64,000 nucleotides of DNA from G964291335 sp964291335 (GTDB lineage: Bacteria > Chloroflexota > Dehalococcoidia > Lucifugimonadales > UBA3495). Positions 27,135-35,591 of the stretch are shown here, piece after piece (the first letter of the stretch is position 1; every line of letters starts with the position of its first letter). A program made the position numbers and the translations under genes. The stretch lies in assembly GCA_964291335.2 (NCBI GenBank), contig OZ219748.1, positions 1,054,001 to 1,118,000 of the forward strand. Reading direction: 5' to 3'. The notes beneath the pieces are model-generated. The model was not told the DNA's origin. It was given only the letters and a program-made list of their open reading frames with translations, and ran no database searches.

Positions 27135-27512
27135 CCTGACTCTGTAGCTCGAGGCAGTTCCCGGCCGGTTTGACCGGAGGACTGAAGGAAGATAGCAGGT
27201 CTGGCAATCAGACGATACGTTGGGATAGTAGCACAGGGCATTGCCAGCGTCAACCAAAACCGGCGCGCCAACCGGCAGCTGCATTGCGCAAAACGTTGCA
27301 GCCCCGCCCCTTCGTTCCCGCTGCGGGATGGCCGTCAGGCCGGCGCCGGCCATGCGCTTGCGCTGACTGAAACCGCTGCGCCATTAATCGGAAGACGCTC
27401 AAGACACAATCCCCCGAAGCCTGTTTGCTCACAGTGTCGGGGAGACTTTGCCTTGAGCGCCGGTCAGTGCGAAAACGGCTAACGGGCAGCCACGACCGCC
27501 AGCCGGGCCAAG
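27135..27512. other. Intergenic region before ribF
   Basis: 378 bp between the Spondin_N-like gene stop and the ribF start, both minus strand. Must hold the ribF promoter. I found no clear promoter, terminator, repeat or RNA gene in it. Confidence 0.4.
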
Positions 27513-28214
27513 TTAATTGACCATTTTCCAGCTTTTGATGGTAAGACGGGCCACCGGGTTGTTCCAGTCGTGGATCGCCGGATTGAGGCCTGAATCGCCC
27601 ATACCGTGGATTCCGTTGTGGACATGGACGAAGCCTTCGGCGTCGGCTTCATCTTCCACATGATTGCCGCAAGGCGGGCCGGGAACGTAATCACAGTTTT
27701 CGCTGTTGGCTTCGGAACCCGAATCGTAGGCGTTCAACATTATGGTCTGACTGCGCGACATGTCGATACCGTTGGCGCCTACGAAGGCGTCATTAGTGCT
27801 GACCAGCATACTGGCCAGCGAAACCAGGGACTTGCCGTCATTGATGTCGAAGGTGGTGGTTACCGTCTTCCCCGGGGGTATGGGGCCGTCGTCAAGGGCC
27901 AACACCATAGCCTGGCCGACGCTGCCGTTGCTTTCCGGGTCCCAGGCTTCCAGCAAGCCGTCGGCCTCGGCGTCTTCGGCCATAGCGGCCAGCGCATCGC
28001 TGGCTGGATGCCCCAGGTTATAGAGGTAGTCGGCGCTGCTATCGTGCCGAGCGATAAATACGGGGGACATTATCTGACCATGGGTCAGGTTGGTAAGGGA
28101 TACCTCGACCATCAAACCTTCGGCCTCGTCTCTGGCGTCAATAATGGTGGTAGCCATAAAAGCCACCAAAACCATGAGTATTCCCACCGGCGCGGCAATC
28201 CAAACTCGGTTCAT
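27513..28214 (-). CDS. Exported Spondin_N-like domain protein
   Basis: 233 residues. A hydrophobic helix at about residues 5-24 (VWIAAPVGILMVLVAFMATT) acts as signal peptide or anchor. The remainder resembles the bacterial Spondin_N domain: VEVSLTNLTHGQIMSPVFIARH at the first strand, GKTVTTTFDINDGKSLVSLASMLVSTNDAFVGANG in the middle, and NAYDSGSEANSENCDYVPGPPCG with two cysteines that may pair. The C-terminus is rich in His and Asp (HVHNGIHGMGD), a possible metal site. Role unknown; eukaryotic spondins are extracellular matrix proteins, which says little about function here. Confidence 0.7.
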   Translation of the reverse strand: MNRVWIAAPVGILMVLVAFMATTIIDARDEAEGLMVEVSLTNLTHGQIMSPVFIARHDSSADYLYNLGHPASDALAAMAEDAEADGLLEAWDPESNGSVGQAMVLALDDGPIPPGKTVTTTFDINDGKSLVSLASMLVSTNDAFVGANGIDMSRSQTIMLNAYDSGSEANSENCDYVPGPPCGNHVEDEADAEGFVHVHNGIHGMGDSGLNPAIHDWNNPVARLTIKSWKMVN

Positions 28215-28625
28215 ACCTCAAATCTCCTGTTGTCAAAAATATACCCAGGCTGCCGGGAAAATGTTCAGCAAAATTCGCTAACTTATCCAGACGCATTGCT
28301 CCCCTGCGCCTATCGCTGGAGATAATAAATCAGAAAATACCCGGTGTCAAAAAATCGCCCTTTCTCTTCGGAATGGCCGGGGAGGGGGCTGGGCCAAAGC
28401 GCTGACGCCGGGCCGGCGAAGGGAAAGCTGACGGTTGGGCGGCGCTGACCGGGTTCAACCCGCCCTTGCCCGATTAAGGTCGGCCGGCATAATATAGAGC
28501 AACCGGGCCGTATGCTCCCAAACACGGCGATACGGCAACGGCGTCAACCGGCGGCTTATCCGGGAAGCGCGCCAACATTGGCAGCCGGCCGGTGAAGGCA
28601 GCCACACTTTTGTTCAGAGGCCAAT
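28215..28625. other. Divergent intergenic region
   Basis: 411 bp between the Spondin_N-like gene (minus) and the bicupin gene (plus). A weak plus-strand promoter TTGCCC (28466-28471), 18-bp gap, TAATAT (28490-28495) lies 130 bp before the bicupin ATG. AT-rich segments near 28220-28345 probably contain the minus-strand promoter. No RNA gene seen. Confidence 0.4.
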
Positions 28626-29321
28626 ATGGAACCGATAATCAGGAACTACCGCGACCACTATTCCCCCGGCGGCGGGGGCGCCCGCCTGGTATCCCTGGCT
28701 GACAATCCCCCTACTGCTACGCTCAGTTATTCCCATATTCTACCGGGCGAAACCAGCAGCCACCACATTCACCCCTGGGAGCATGAGGTTTACATCATCC
28801 GGGGAGCGGGCGTGCTGGTTTGCGATGGGGTGGAGTATCCGGTTAAGGGCAGGGACGCCATCTTCATACCGGGCAACGTGGATCACTATACGCTGAATAA
28901 CGGCGGCGAGGGCGCCATTGAGCGGATTGAAATCAACCCGCTGGTGGCCTCCCAAAGCGGCGGGGCAAGAAACCGGGGCGGGGCAGGCACCGGCAAACCG
29001 CCGGTCATCAAGAACCTGGCCGACCTGGATACCAGCCCCGGCGCGGCGCGGCCAGTGCTGACCGGGGAGGATGGCGCCAGGCGTTACGTTATGGCGCACC
29101 GGGGAATGGCCGCCGGCGAGGTCAGCCCCGACCATACCCACGCCTGGGAACACCTGGCTTACTTCCTGGAAGGAGCCTGCATTCTGACTTGCGACGGCAA
29201 GGAGTATCGGGTTTCCGAGGGAGATGCCATTCTGATACCGCCCGATACCGCGCATGAGTGGAGCCGCAGCGACGGGCCGGTAGCCAACTGGCTGGTCTTC
29301 AACCCGACCCGGACGGAGTGA
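28626..29321 (+). CDS. Two-domain cupin (bicupin) protein
   Basis: 231 residues made of two repeated cupin barrels. The first has the metal-binding set H47, H49, E54, H87 (HHIHPWEHE then HYTL); the second has H170, H172, H176 and H210 (HTHAWEHL then HEWS). Such bicupins include oxalate decarboxylases, germin-like proteins and dioxygenases; the short domains without a distinctive active-site loop do not let me choose. A Gly-rich linker (about 110-125) joins the halves. Single gene, convergent with the acyl-CoA dehydrogenase gene. Confidence 0.85.
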   Translation: MEPIIRNYRDHYSPGGGGARLVSLADNPPTATLSYSHILPGETSSHHIHPWEHEVYIIRGAGVLVCDGVEYPVKGRDAIFIPGNVDHYTLNNGGEGAIERIEINPLVASQSGGARNRGGAGTGKPPVIKNLADLDTSPGAARPVLTGEDGARRYVMAHRGMAAGEVSPDHTHAWEHLAYFLEGACILTCDGKEYRVSEGDAILIPPDTAHEWSRSDGPVANWLVFNPTRTE

Positions 29322-29439
29322 AGCTAAAGCCGGCGGGCCGCCGCAACCCGGCCGGTATGGGGTATTGGGTAAAGCCCGGCGCCGTTAAGGGCCGCCGGGC
29401 CCGCCGGCGCTGCCGGAAGGCAAGAGTCGGCTGGCCCGG

Positions 29440-30606
29440 CTATACCTGGTATTCGGGACGGCGCAGCAGTTGGCGGGCAATCACCAGGCGCAGAATTTCG
29501 TTGGTGCCTTCCCCGATAATCATCAGCGGCGCGTCCCGGTAATAGCGTTCCACCGGCGATTCCTTAATGTAGCCATACCCGCCATGAATGCGCATGGCTT
29601 CCATGGTTACTTCACCGCAGATTTCGCTGGCGAACAGCTTGGCCATCCCCGTTTCCAAATCCACCCGTTGGCCCGAGTCTTTTTTAGCGGCGGCATCGTA
29701 GGTTAACAGGCGGGCCGCCTGAATTTTGGTAGCCATGTCGGCCAGCTTCAACTGAATGGCCTGGTGCCGGGCAATGGGCGCCCCAAAGGTTTCGCGCTGC
29801 TGCGAGTAGCGAATGGCGGACTCGAAGGCGGCCTGGGCCACGCCGACCGCCCGGGCTGCCACGTTAATCCGCCCGGTTTCCAGGCCGCTCATCACCTGAC
29901 CGAAACCGGCGTTCTCTTCCATTCCCACCAGGTTATCCGCCGGTATGCGATAGTCCTCGAAAAGCAGCTCGCAGGTATCCAGGCCGCGGTAGCCCAGCTT
30001 GTCCAGGTCCCGGCCCACCCGAAAGCCCTCGCCGCCCTTCTCCACGATGAAGGCGCTGATGCCCCGGTGCCGCGGCTCAACGGTTTTGTCGGTGCGGGCC
30101 AGCAGACAAAAGGTATCCCCGTAACGGCCGTTGGTGATGAACATCTTGGCGCCGTTGATAACGTACTCCTCTCCGTCTTTATCGGCGGTAACCTGCAGGT
30201 TGGCCACGTCGGTGCCGCCGTTGGGTTCGGTCAGGGCCAGGCCGCCCCGTTTACGGCCGGCGGCCAGGTCGGGCAGCCAACGGCGTTTCTGCTCTTCAGT
30301 GCCGTAATGGGTCAACATATAGGTCATAATATGGTGCGTGCCAATGGCGCCGGTAATGCTCATAAAGGCCTTGCTCATCTCCTCGAAGATGAGGGCAAAG
30401 GTAGTGTAATCCAGCCCCATGCCGCCGTATTCTTCGGGGACGGTAATCCCGAACAGGCCCAGTCCCTTCATCTTTTCAATCAAATCCAGTGGCACCGTAT
30501 CATCCCGGTCCAGCCGGGCCGCCACCGGCGCCACTTCCCGGCGGACAAAATCCTTGACCAGGTTAACAATCTGATTGCGGGCTTCTTCCGGGGTTTGAGT
30601 CGTCAC
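29440..30606 (-). CDS. Acyl-CoA dehydrogenase
   Basis: 388 residues from a GTG at 30606 with AAGGAG seven bases upstream. FAD enzyme that makes the alpha-beta double bond of acyl-CoA in beta-oxidation or amino acid breakdown. Family landmarks: GLFGITVPEEYGGMGLDY near 52, LTEPNGGTDVANLQ near 131, the FAD-binding region, MRIHGGYGYIKESPVERYYRDA and the catalytic base in IGEGTNEI near the C-terminus. Position of this Glu is that of short/medium-chain enzymes. Transcribed away from the DUF4349 gene, 61 bp downstream of it on the same strand. Confidence 0.95.
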   Translation of the reverse strand: MTTQTPEEARNQIVNLVKDFVRREVAPVAARLDRDDTVPLDLIEKMKGLGLFGITVPEEYGGMGLDYTTFALIFEEMSKAFMSITGAIGTHHIMTYMLTHYGTEEQKRRWLPDLAAGRKRGGLALTEPNGGTDVANLQVTADKDGEEYVINGAKMFITNGRYGDTFCLLARTDKTVEPRHRGISAFIVEKGGEGFRVGRDLDKLGYRGLDTCELLFEDYRIPADNLVGMEENAGFGQVMSGLETGRINVAARAVGVAQAAFESAIRYSQQRETFGAPIARHQAIQLKLADMATKIQAARLLTYDAAAKKDSGQRVDLETGMAKLFASEICGEVTMEAMRIHGGYGYIKESPVERYYRDAPLMIIGEGTNEILRLVIARQLLRRPEYQV

Positions 30607-30666
30607 GAAAACTCCTTGCTGACTGCCGGGTTAGACCCCGAAGAGCCGGCGGGCCGGGGGTCAGCC

Positions 30667-32544
30667 TTAGACGCTGCCTTCGCCCGCCGGGGTTGCTGCG
30701 GGCGGGGGTTCGCTGAATCGGGCGGCGGGCCGGCGGGCCGGCCGGAGGCGGCGGAGCAGCTTCCGACCGCCGTACCCAATGGCGCCGAGGGCCAGCCAGA
30801 CCGGGCTGAAGATAACGCCCCAGATTAGCAGGGTTCCCGCTCCCTGCACCACGCCGGACAGGGTTCGAGTGGCCGTTTTGGCGGTATTGCCGGCGCTCCA
30901 GCCCCCGATAATCAGCCCCTCCGCCTCGTTGACTAGCACCACCCGGTTGCCGACGCCCTGAACTTCGCCGGCTTCACTCTGGGCAGTTATGGTCAGGGTG
31001 GCCTGGTAGGGCTGGGGGCGATGGTTCTCATAGACGTGGGTCGCCGCTGCCTGGGTTTCCCCCGCCCCGGGGGTTCCGGTAATTACCGGGGAACCGTCGC
31101 CAAAGTCCCACCGGTATTGCAGGTCCCACAGTCCTTCGGGACGGGTGAAAGAACCGGTATATTCCGCCGCCTCGCCGGCTGGCACCTCCCGGTATTCGCC
31201 GGCGAATACCTCGATGACCGGTATGCGGGTAACCGTAGCAATCATGGTATCGGACCCTTCCACCAACCCGGCCGGGCCCTTGCCGGTGATTTTCAGGTTT
31301 ACGATATAGGGAGAGTAGCTGTCATCCTCGAACACGTGGGTAACGGTGGCGGTTACCCGCTGGCCGGGTTCGGCGGTCGGCGCGCTGCCGCTGCCGGAAA
31401 CCGGGTGAGACCCATCGCCGAAATCCCACGTGAAGGTAAATTCATCAATTCCGTCGGGCGGAGCGAAATAGGCGCGGAACCGGGCGGCCTGCCCCATGCT
31501 GAAGGTCTGGTCCGAGCCGGCGTCCACGGCCATGGTTTCCGGCGCCAGGCTCAAATTCACGTTAATCAGGGAAAAGGCCGCCGTCTGCTCCAGAAAGCGA
31601 AGTCGCCCCTCCAGACTCTCTATCTCGACCTGAAGTTGGGTCAGTTCCCGGTAAATTTCCAGGGAAGCCTCCACGTCCCCGGCCTGCTCCAGCAAGGCCA
31701 GCAGCGAACCCTCAGTAGCCCGCAGGCTGCGCAGCCGGGAGTTGTGGTCCACGTACTCGTCGGTTACGTCCTGGCTGGTAGAGGATTCGGATTCCACAGC
31801 CACCGCCAGCCCGCGAATGCGCCCGACCGCGTTGTCCAGGTTCTGCGCCGGCACCCGGATGGATACCTGGCCGTAGTGCCGGGAACTGCGGTCGGAAGAT
31901 ACCAGCCAGCCGCCGGCCGCCTGGGCTATTTCCCCGATGCGCGCCACGGTATCGGCGATTTCATCCGCCACGAGGGACATCTGGACGGTGCGGATAATTA
32001 CCCGTTCCTGGGCCGCTGCGGAAGCCTGAATCTGCCGGAAGGGAAGCAAGCCCTCGTCGGCTGGCTCGGCCCGGGCTCCGGCGTTAAACTCCGGCGCGCC
32101 CGGCGCCGGGGTGGACATGGGCATGGGCATGGGCGTTGACTCGGCAGCCGCCATGGTAGTGATCGCCGGCGCTTCGGCTGCATCCGGGGCAGCGCCTTCA
32201 TAAGCCTCGGCGGCCATCGCTTCAGCCGGGACCTCAATCGCCTTTTCCATCGTCAGAAAACCATCGGAGCCGGCCATTGCAGAGGCATGCGGCCCTTCGG
32301 CTGAAGGCGGCCCCAGGGGGCCGGCTAAACCAGCGGGGCCGGCCATTTCCGAGGCATGCGGCGCCGGCGTTTCAGCCGGAACGCGGTCTGCCGTAAAAAC
32401 TTCTTCCGAGGCGCCACAGCCAGCCAGTCCTGCCGTCAGCAGCAAAGCCCAAACCCATACGGCCAGCCGGCGGCGGCGCCTGGCCCGTGAATATACCGCC
32501 CGGCCGCCTTTCGCCAAAAAACCCCGTCCTTTTTCCAGCATCAT
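30667..32544 (-). CDS. DUF4349 lipoprotein with two inserted PKD domains
   Basis: 625 residues. Basic N-terminus, hydrophobic segment and lipobox LAGC (C43) indicate a lipoprotein. Residues 45-170 are an Ala/Pro/Met-rich low-complexity stretch with the repeated unit PHASxMAG. DUF4349 follows (about 180-335) with a coiled coil (about 275-320). Two PKD-like domains, about 337-438 and 442-540 (both with WDFGDGS), sit between it and a C-terminal membrane helix (570-592) with a basic tail. DUF4349 proteins usually run straight into that helix. ATG 32544 has GAGGAG and AAGGA upstream. Probably an envelope protein; function unknown. Confidence 0.85.
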   Translation of the reverse strand: MMLEKGRGFLAKGGRAVYSRARRRRRLAVWVWALLLTAGLAGCGASEEVFTADRVPAETPAPHASEMAGPAGLAGPLGPPSAEGPHASAMAGSDGFLTMEKAIEVPAEAMAAEAYEGAAPDAAEAPAITTMAAAESTPMPMPMSTPAPGAPEFNAGARAEPADEGLLPFRQIQASAAAQERVIIRTVQMSLVADEIADTVARIGEIAQAAGGWLVSSDRSSRHYGQVSIRVPAQNLDNAVGRIRGLAVAVESESSTSQDVTDEYVDHNSRLRSLRATEGSLLALLEQAGDVEASLEIYRELTQLQVEIESLEGRLRFLEQTAAFSLINVNLSLAPETMAVDAGSDQTFSMGQAARFRAYFAPPDGIDEFTFTWDFGDGSHPVSGSGSAPTAEPGQRVTATVTHVFEDDSYSPYIVNLKITGKGPAGLVEGSDTMIATVTRIPVIEVFAGEYREVPAGEAAEYTGSFTRPEGLWDLQYRWDFGDGSPVITGTPGAGETQAAATHVYENHRPQPYQATLTITAQSEAGEVQGVGNRVVLVNEAEGLIIGGWSAGNTAKTATRTLSGVVQGAGTLLIWGVIFSPVWLALGAIGYGGRKLLRRLRPARRPAARFSEPPPAATPAGEGSV

Positions 32545-32673
32545 CTCGTCCTTCTCCTCCTCGGCCAGTCGTGCAGTCGTTGCCTTATCTGACGCAGGAC
32601 GAGGGGTAAAAGTTCCCGCCGCCGGAAGAGCGCCGCCGGAGAAAATGAACCAAACCCGGCTGACATTGGCCTA

Positions 32674-32701
32674 TTGTCCGGGCGATGCAAAAAACTATAC
32701 T
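32674..32701 (+). promoter_or_regulatory. Probable ligA promoter
   Basis: TTGTCC (32674-32679), 16-bp gap, TATACT (32696-32701), 35 bp before the ligA ATG at 32737. A second TATACT overlaps at 32704-32709. The match to a sigma-70-type site is good and the position suits a short leader. Confidence 0.55.
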
Positions 32702-32736
32702 CTTATACTGTAATGTTGAACATCAGGGGTTCGGCC

Positions 32737-34782
32737 ATGCCCGATGGAAAAGTATATCAGCGAATCGCCGAGCTGCGACAGGAGCTGCACTATCATAATC
32801 ACCGTTACTATGTGCTGGATGACCCGGTGATTGGCGATTATGACTATGACCGGCTGTTTCGTGAATTAAGACAGCTGGAAGAGGCTCACCCCGAACTGGT
32901 AACTGCGGACTCGCCCACGCATCGGGTCGGCGGCGACCCGGCCGAGGGTTTTGCGCCGGTGGAACATCGCCAGCCTATGCTGAGCTTGGGCAATGCCTTT
33001 GACCTGGATTCGCTGAAGGCCTGGCACCGTCGGGTTAAAAGCCTGCTGGACGACGCCGATTTTACCATGACTTGCGAGCTGAAGATTGACGGCCTGGCGG
33101 TAAGCCTGGTTTACGAAGGTGGCCGGTTGGCGCAGGGAGCGACCCGGGGCAATGGATACGTGGGGGAGAATGTAACCAGGAACCTGCGCACCATCCGCAG
33201 CATTCCCCTGGCCCTGCAGGGGAACCCGCCGCCTTACCTGGAGGTGCGGGGCGAAGTTTATATGCCGGTGGCGAGTTTCCGTCGGCTGAATGAGGAGCGG
33301 GCGGAACTGGGCGAACCCTTGTTTGCCAACCCGCGCAATTCCGGGGCCGGCACAATCCGGCAGCTGGACCCCAAAGTTACCGCCTCCCGGAATATGCAGA
33401 TTTGGGTCTATTCCCTGGGGGAAACCCCCGGCCTGCCGCCCCAAAACCATTGGGACGCCCTGACCTGGCTGCAATCTCTGGGCTTTCGCACGAACCCCAA
33501 CAACCGCTTGTGTCAAACCCTGGAAGAAGTCAAAGACTACTACCATGAGTGGCTGGAACGCCGCCATGAACTGCCCTACGAATCCGATGGCATCGTGGTA
33601 AAGGTTAACCCTTTTAACTACCAGAACGCCCTGGGGGTGGCAGGCCGCGAACCCCGCTGGGCCATTGCCTACAAGTTCCCGGCAGAGCGGGCCGTTACCC
33701 GGCTGCTGAAAATCGGCCTCAATGTGGGGCGCACCGGCAGCCTTAACCCTTATGCCGTTCTGGAGCCGGTTACGCTCAGCGGGGCTACCCTGCGCCATGC
33801 CTCGCTGCATAACGAGGAAGACATCCGCCGCAAAGATATTCGCATCGGAGACTGGGTTACCGTCGAGCGGGCCGGCGACGTAATTCCCCAGGTGGTGGGC
33901 CCCATCCGGGACCGCCGCACCGGGGACGAGACGGAGTTCCGGATGCCCGAGGCCTGTCCGGTGTGCGGCGCAGCGGTGGTTAAACCCGAAGACGAAGCGA
34001 TGCACCGCTGCCCCAACCTGTCCTGTCCGGCTCAGTTCTTTGAGCTGCTCAAGCATTTCGTCAGCCGGGGCGCGATGGATATGGACGGTTTGGGGGAGCA
34101 ATGGTGCCGTATCCTCATTGACCAGGGCCTGGTCAGCAGCCTGGCCGACCTCTATTTCCTGGAGCGGGACCGGCTGCTGGCGCTGGAACGGATGGGCGAC
34201 CGGCTGGCGGCCAAGATTATGGACAATATCGAGGCCAGCAAGACCCGGCCTTTAGCCCGTATTATCTTTGCCCTGGGCATTGCCCACGTAGGGGCCGAGG
34301 TGTCCGAATTGCTGACCCAGCGCTATGCCAGCGTGGACGAACTGGCCCGGGCCAGGCAGGAGGAATTGACCAGCATTCCCGGCATTGGCCCCAAGATAGC
34401 CGAGAGCATTCACAACTACTTTCAGGTGGCCGACAACCTGACGGTCATTGAACGGCTGCGCGAGGCGGGGGTGCAGCTGCGCCAAGACCTGGAAATAGTC
34501 GATCCCGCTGAGTTGCCCTGGAACGGCCTTACTTTTGTCGTTACCGGCTCCCTGTCGGCCATGACCCGCCGCGAGGCGGAATCCCGAATTAAATCGCTGG
34601 GCGCCGCCGCTACTTCCTCGGTTACCCGCAAGACCAGCTTTCTGGTCGCCGGCCAGTCCCCCGGCGCCAAGCTGGACTCTGCCCAACGGCTGGGCGCCCG
34701 GGTTTTAGACGAGGACGCCTTCCTGCGCCTGCTGGAAGAACCTTCCGCAGTCCAGCTTATTGCTGTGGAAACCCCGGCTTGA
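32737..34782 (+). CDS. ligA: NAD-dependent DNA ligase
   Basis: 681 residues from ATG 32737 (MPDGKVYQRIAEL); the longer frame upstream covers the promoter and is rejected. Seals nicks in replication and repair using NAD+. Order of domains: Ia helical (1-65), adenylation with the nucleophile lysine in CELKIDGLA (K116), OB fold, zinc finger (CPVCGA...CPNLSCPAQ), helix-hairpin-helix region (about 445-580), and a C-terminal BRCT domain (about 595-670). Length is standard. The pth gene follows. Confidence 0.97.
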   Translation: MPDGKVYQRIAELRQELHYHNHRYYVLDDPVIGDYDYDRLFRELRQLEEAHPELVTADSPTHRVGGDPAEGFAPVEHRQPMLSLGNAFDLDSLKAWHRRVKSLLDDADFTMTCELKIDGLAVSLVYEGGRLAQGATRGNGYVGENVTRNLRTIRSIPLALQGNPPPYLEVRGEVYMPVASFRRLNEERAELGEPLFANPRNSGAGTIRQLDPKVTASRNMQIWVYSLGETPGLPPQNHWDALTWLQSLGFRTNPNNRLCQTLEEVKDYYHEWLERRHELPYESDGIVVKVNPFNYQNALGVAGREPRWAIAYKFPAERAVTRLLKIGLNVGRTGSLNPYAVLEPVTLSGATLRHASLHNEEDIRRKDIRIGDWVTVERAGDVIPQVVGPIRDRRTGDETEFRMPEACPVCGAAVVKPEDEAMHRCPNLSCPAQFFELLKHFVSRGAMDMDGLGEQWCRILIDQGLVSSLADLYFLERDRLLALERMGDRLAAKIMDNIEASKTRPLARIIFALGIAHVGAEVSELLTQRYASVDELARARQEELTSIPGIGPKIAESIHNYFQVADNLTVIERLREAGVQLRQDLEIVDPAELPWNGLTFVVTGSLSAMTRREAESRIKSLGAAATSSVTRKTSFLVAGQSPGAKLDSAQRLGARVLDEDAFLRLLEEPSAVQLIAVETPA

Positions 34783-34847
34783 GCGGCGGCCTGCCGATGC
34801 CGCACAACGCCGCCGACCGGCAGCCGCCCCCGGAACCGGAACGCTCT

Positions 34848-35405
34848 ATGCAGTTAATCGTCGGCCTGGGCAACCCCGGAGAGCGTTACCGGGATACTCG
34901 GCACAACGTGGGCTTCCGCTGCATAGACCTGCTGGCCCGTCGGTGGGGCATTCCGGTCAAGGAACGGCGCGCCAAAGCCGTTCTGGGGCAGGGGCGCCAT
35001 CTGGGGCGGGAGGTGGCGCTGGCTAAACCACGAACCTTTATGAACAATAGCGGCGAGGGGGTGGCCTATCTGCTGACCCGTTTCGGGCTGCCGCCGGCCA
35101 ATATCGTGGTAATTTACGACGAGATGGATTTGCCGGTGGGCCGGATGCGTATCCGCCCGGGCGGCGGCCCGGCCGGACATAATGGCATCCGCTCCATCAT
35201 TGCCGCCTTAAGAACCCGGGAGTTCCCCCGCATACGGGTAGGCATTGGCCACCCGGAAATGCCGGGAGCGCAGGTTTCCCACGTGCTGGACCGGTTTACC
35301 GAGGAAGAGGAGCCGGAAATTGCCCGGGTGGTGGAGCGGGCAGCGGAAGCCCTGGATTGCCTGCTGACAGAGAACATTACCGTGGCCATGAACCGCTTCA
35401 ACTGA
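34848..35405 (+). CDS. pth: Peptidyl-tRNA hydrolase
   Basis: 185 residues from ATG 34848 (MQLIVGLGNPG), where the family starts; upstream in-frame TTG and ATG codons overlap or abut ligA and are less likely. Releases peptides from prematurely dropped peptidyl-tRNA. Key residues are the catalytic His in RDTRHNVGF (H20), KPRTFMNNSG, DEMDLPVGRMRIRPGGGPAGHNG and the C-terminal helix ending VAMNRFN. It lies 65 bp after ligA and may share its transcript. A strong promoter for a separate small RNA lies 90 bp after its stop. Confidence 0.96.
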   Translation: MQLIVGLGNPGERYRDTRHNVGFRCIDLLARRWGIPVKERRAKAVLGQGRHLGREVALAKPRTFMNNSGEGVAYLLTRFGLPPANIVVIYDEMDLPVGRMRIRPGGGPAGHNGIRSIIAALRTREFPRIRVGIGHPEMPGAQVSHVLDRFTEEEEPEIARVVERAAEALDCLLTENITVAMNRFN

Positions 35406-35494
35406 CTTGTCCCTCTTTAATATAGAACGGGCAGGCAAAGATGCGCCGGGCTTTTCAGGCTGCCGGATAAGCGCCGTTGCTGAACAAGAGGGGG

Positions 35495-35522
35495 TTGACA
35501 CTTTGATATTATGCGATATAAT
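35495..35522 (+). promoter_or_regulatory. Consensus promoter of the small RNA/NYN unit
   Basis: TTGACA (35495-35500), 16-bp gap, TATAAT (35517-35522): both hexamers match the sigma-70 consensus exactly, by far the best promoter in the window. The expected start point is about 35529, exactly where two adjoining hairpins begin. Confidence 0.85.
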
Positions 35523-35528
35523 TCCAGT

Positions 35529-35591
35529 TACCCTCCTATCAATTCGTTGGTAGGGTCGAGACCACCGTTTAAGGTGGTCTCTGTTTTCTTT
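35529..35591 (+). ncRNA. Candidate small structured RNA of about 60 nt
   Basis: From the predicted start point the transcript folds as two adjoining hairpins. Hairpin 1 (35530-35556): arms ACCCTCCTATC and GTTGGTAGGGT around AATTC, with two mismatches and one G-U pair. Hairpin 2 (35558-35581): perfect 9-bp arms GAGACCACC and GGTGGTCTC around GTTTAA, followed by TGTTTTCTTT. With a consensus promoter in front and a terminator at the end, this is a complete short transcription unit. It ends one base before the ATG of the NYN-domain gene. It could be an independent RNA, an attenuator, or both. No known RNA family recognised. Confidence 0.6.
35558..35591 (+). terminator. Intrinsic terminator at the NYN start codon
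   Basis: Nine perfect base pairs, six-base loop and a T-rich run (TGTTTTCTTT) ending at 35591, immediately before ATG 35592. The only Shine-Dalgarno-like bases (AAGGTGG, 35571-35577) are partly buried in the right arm, so the same hairpin could also block translation. Confidence 0.75.

Noticed and set aside
32866..34101. Open frame of 411 codons opposite ligA
   Set aside because: Antisense of ligA; no motif and starts within conserved ligase sequence.
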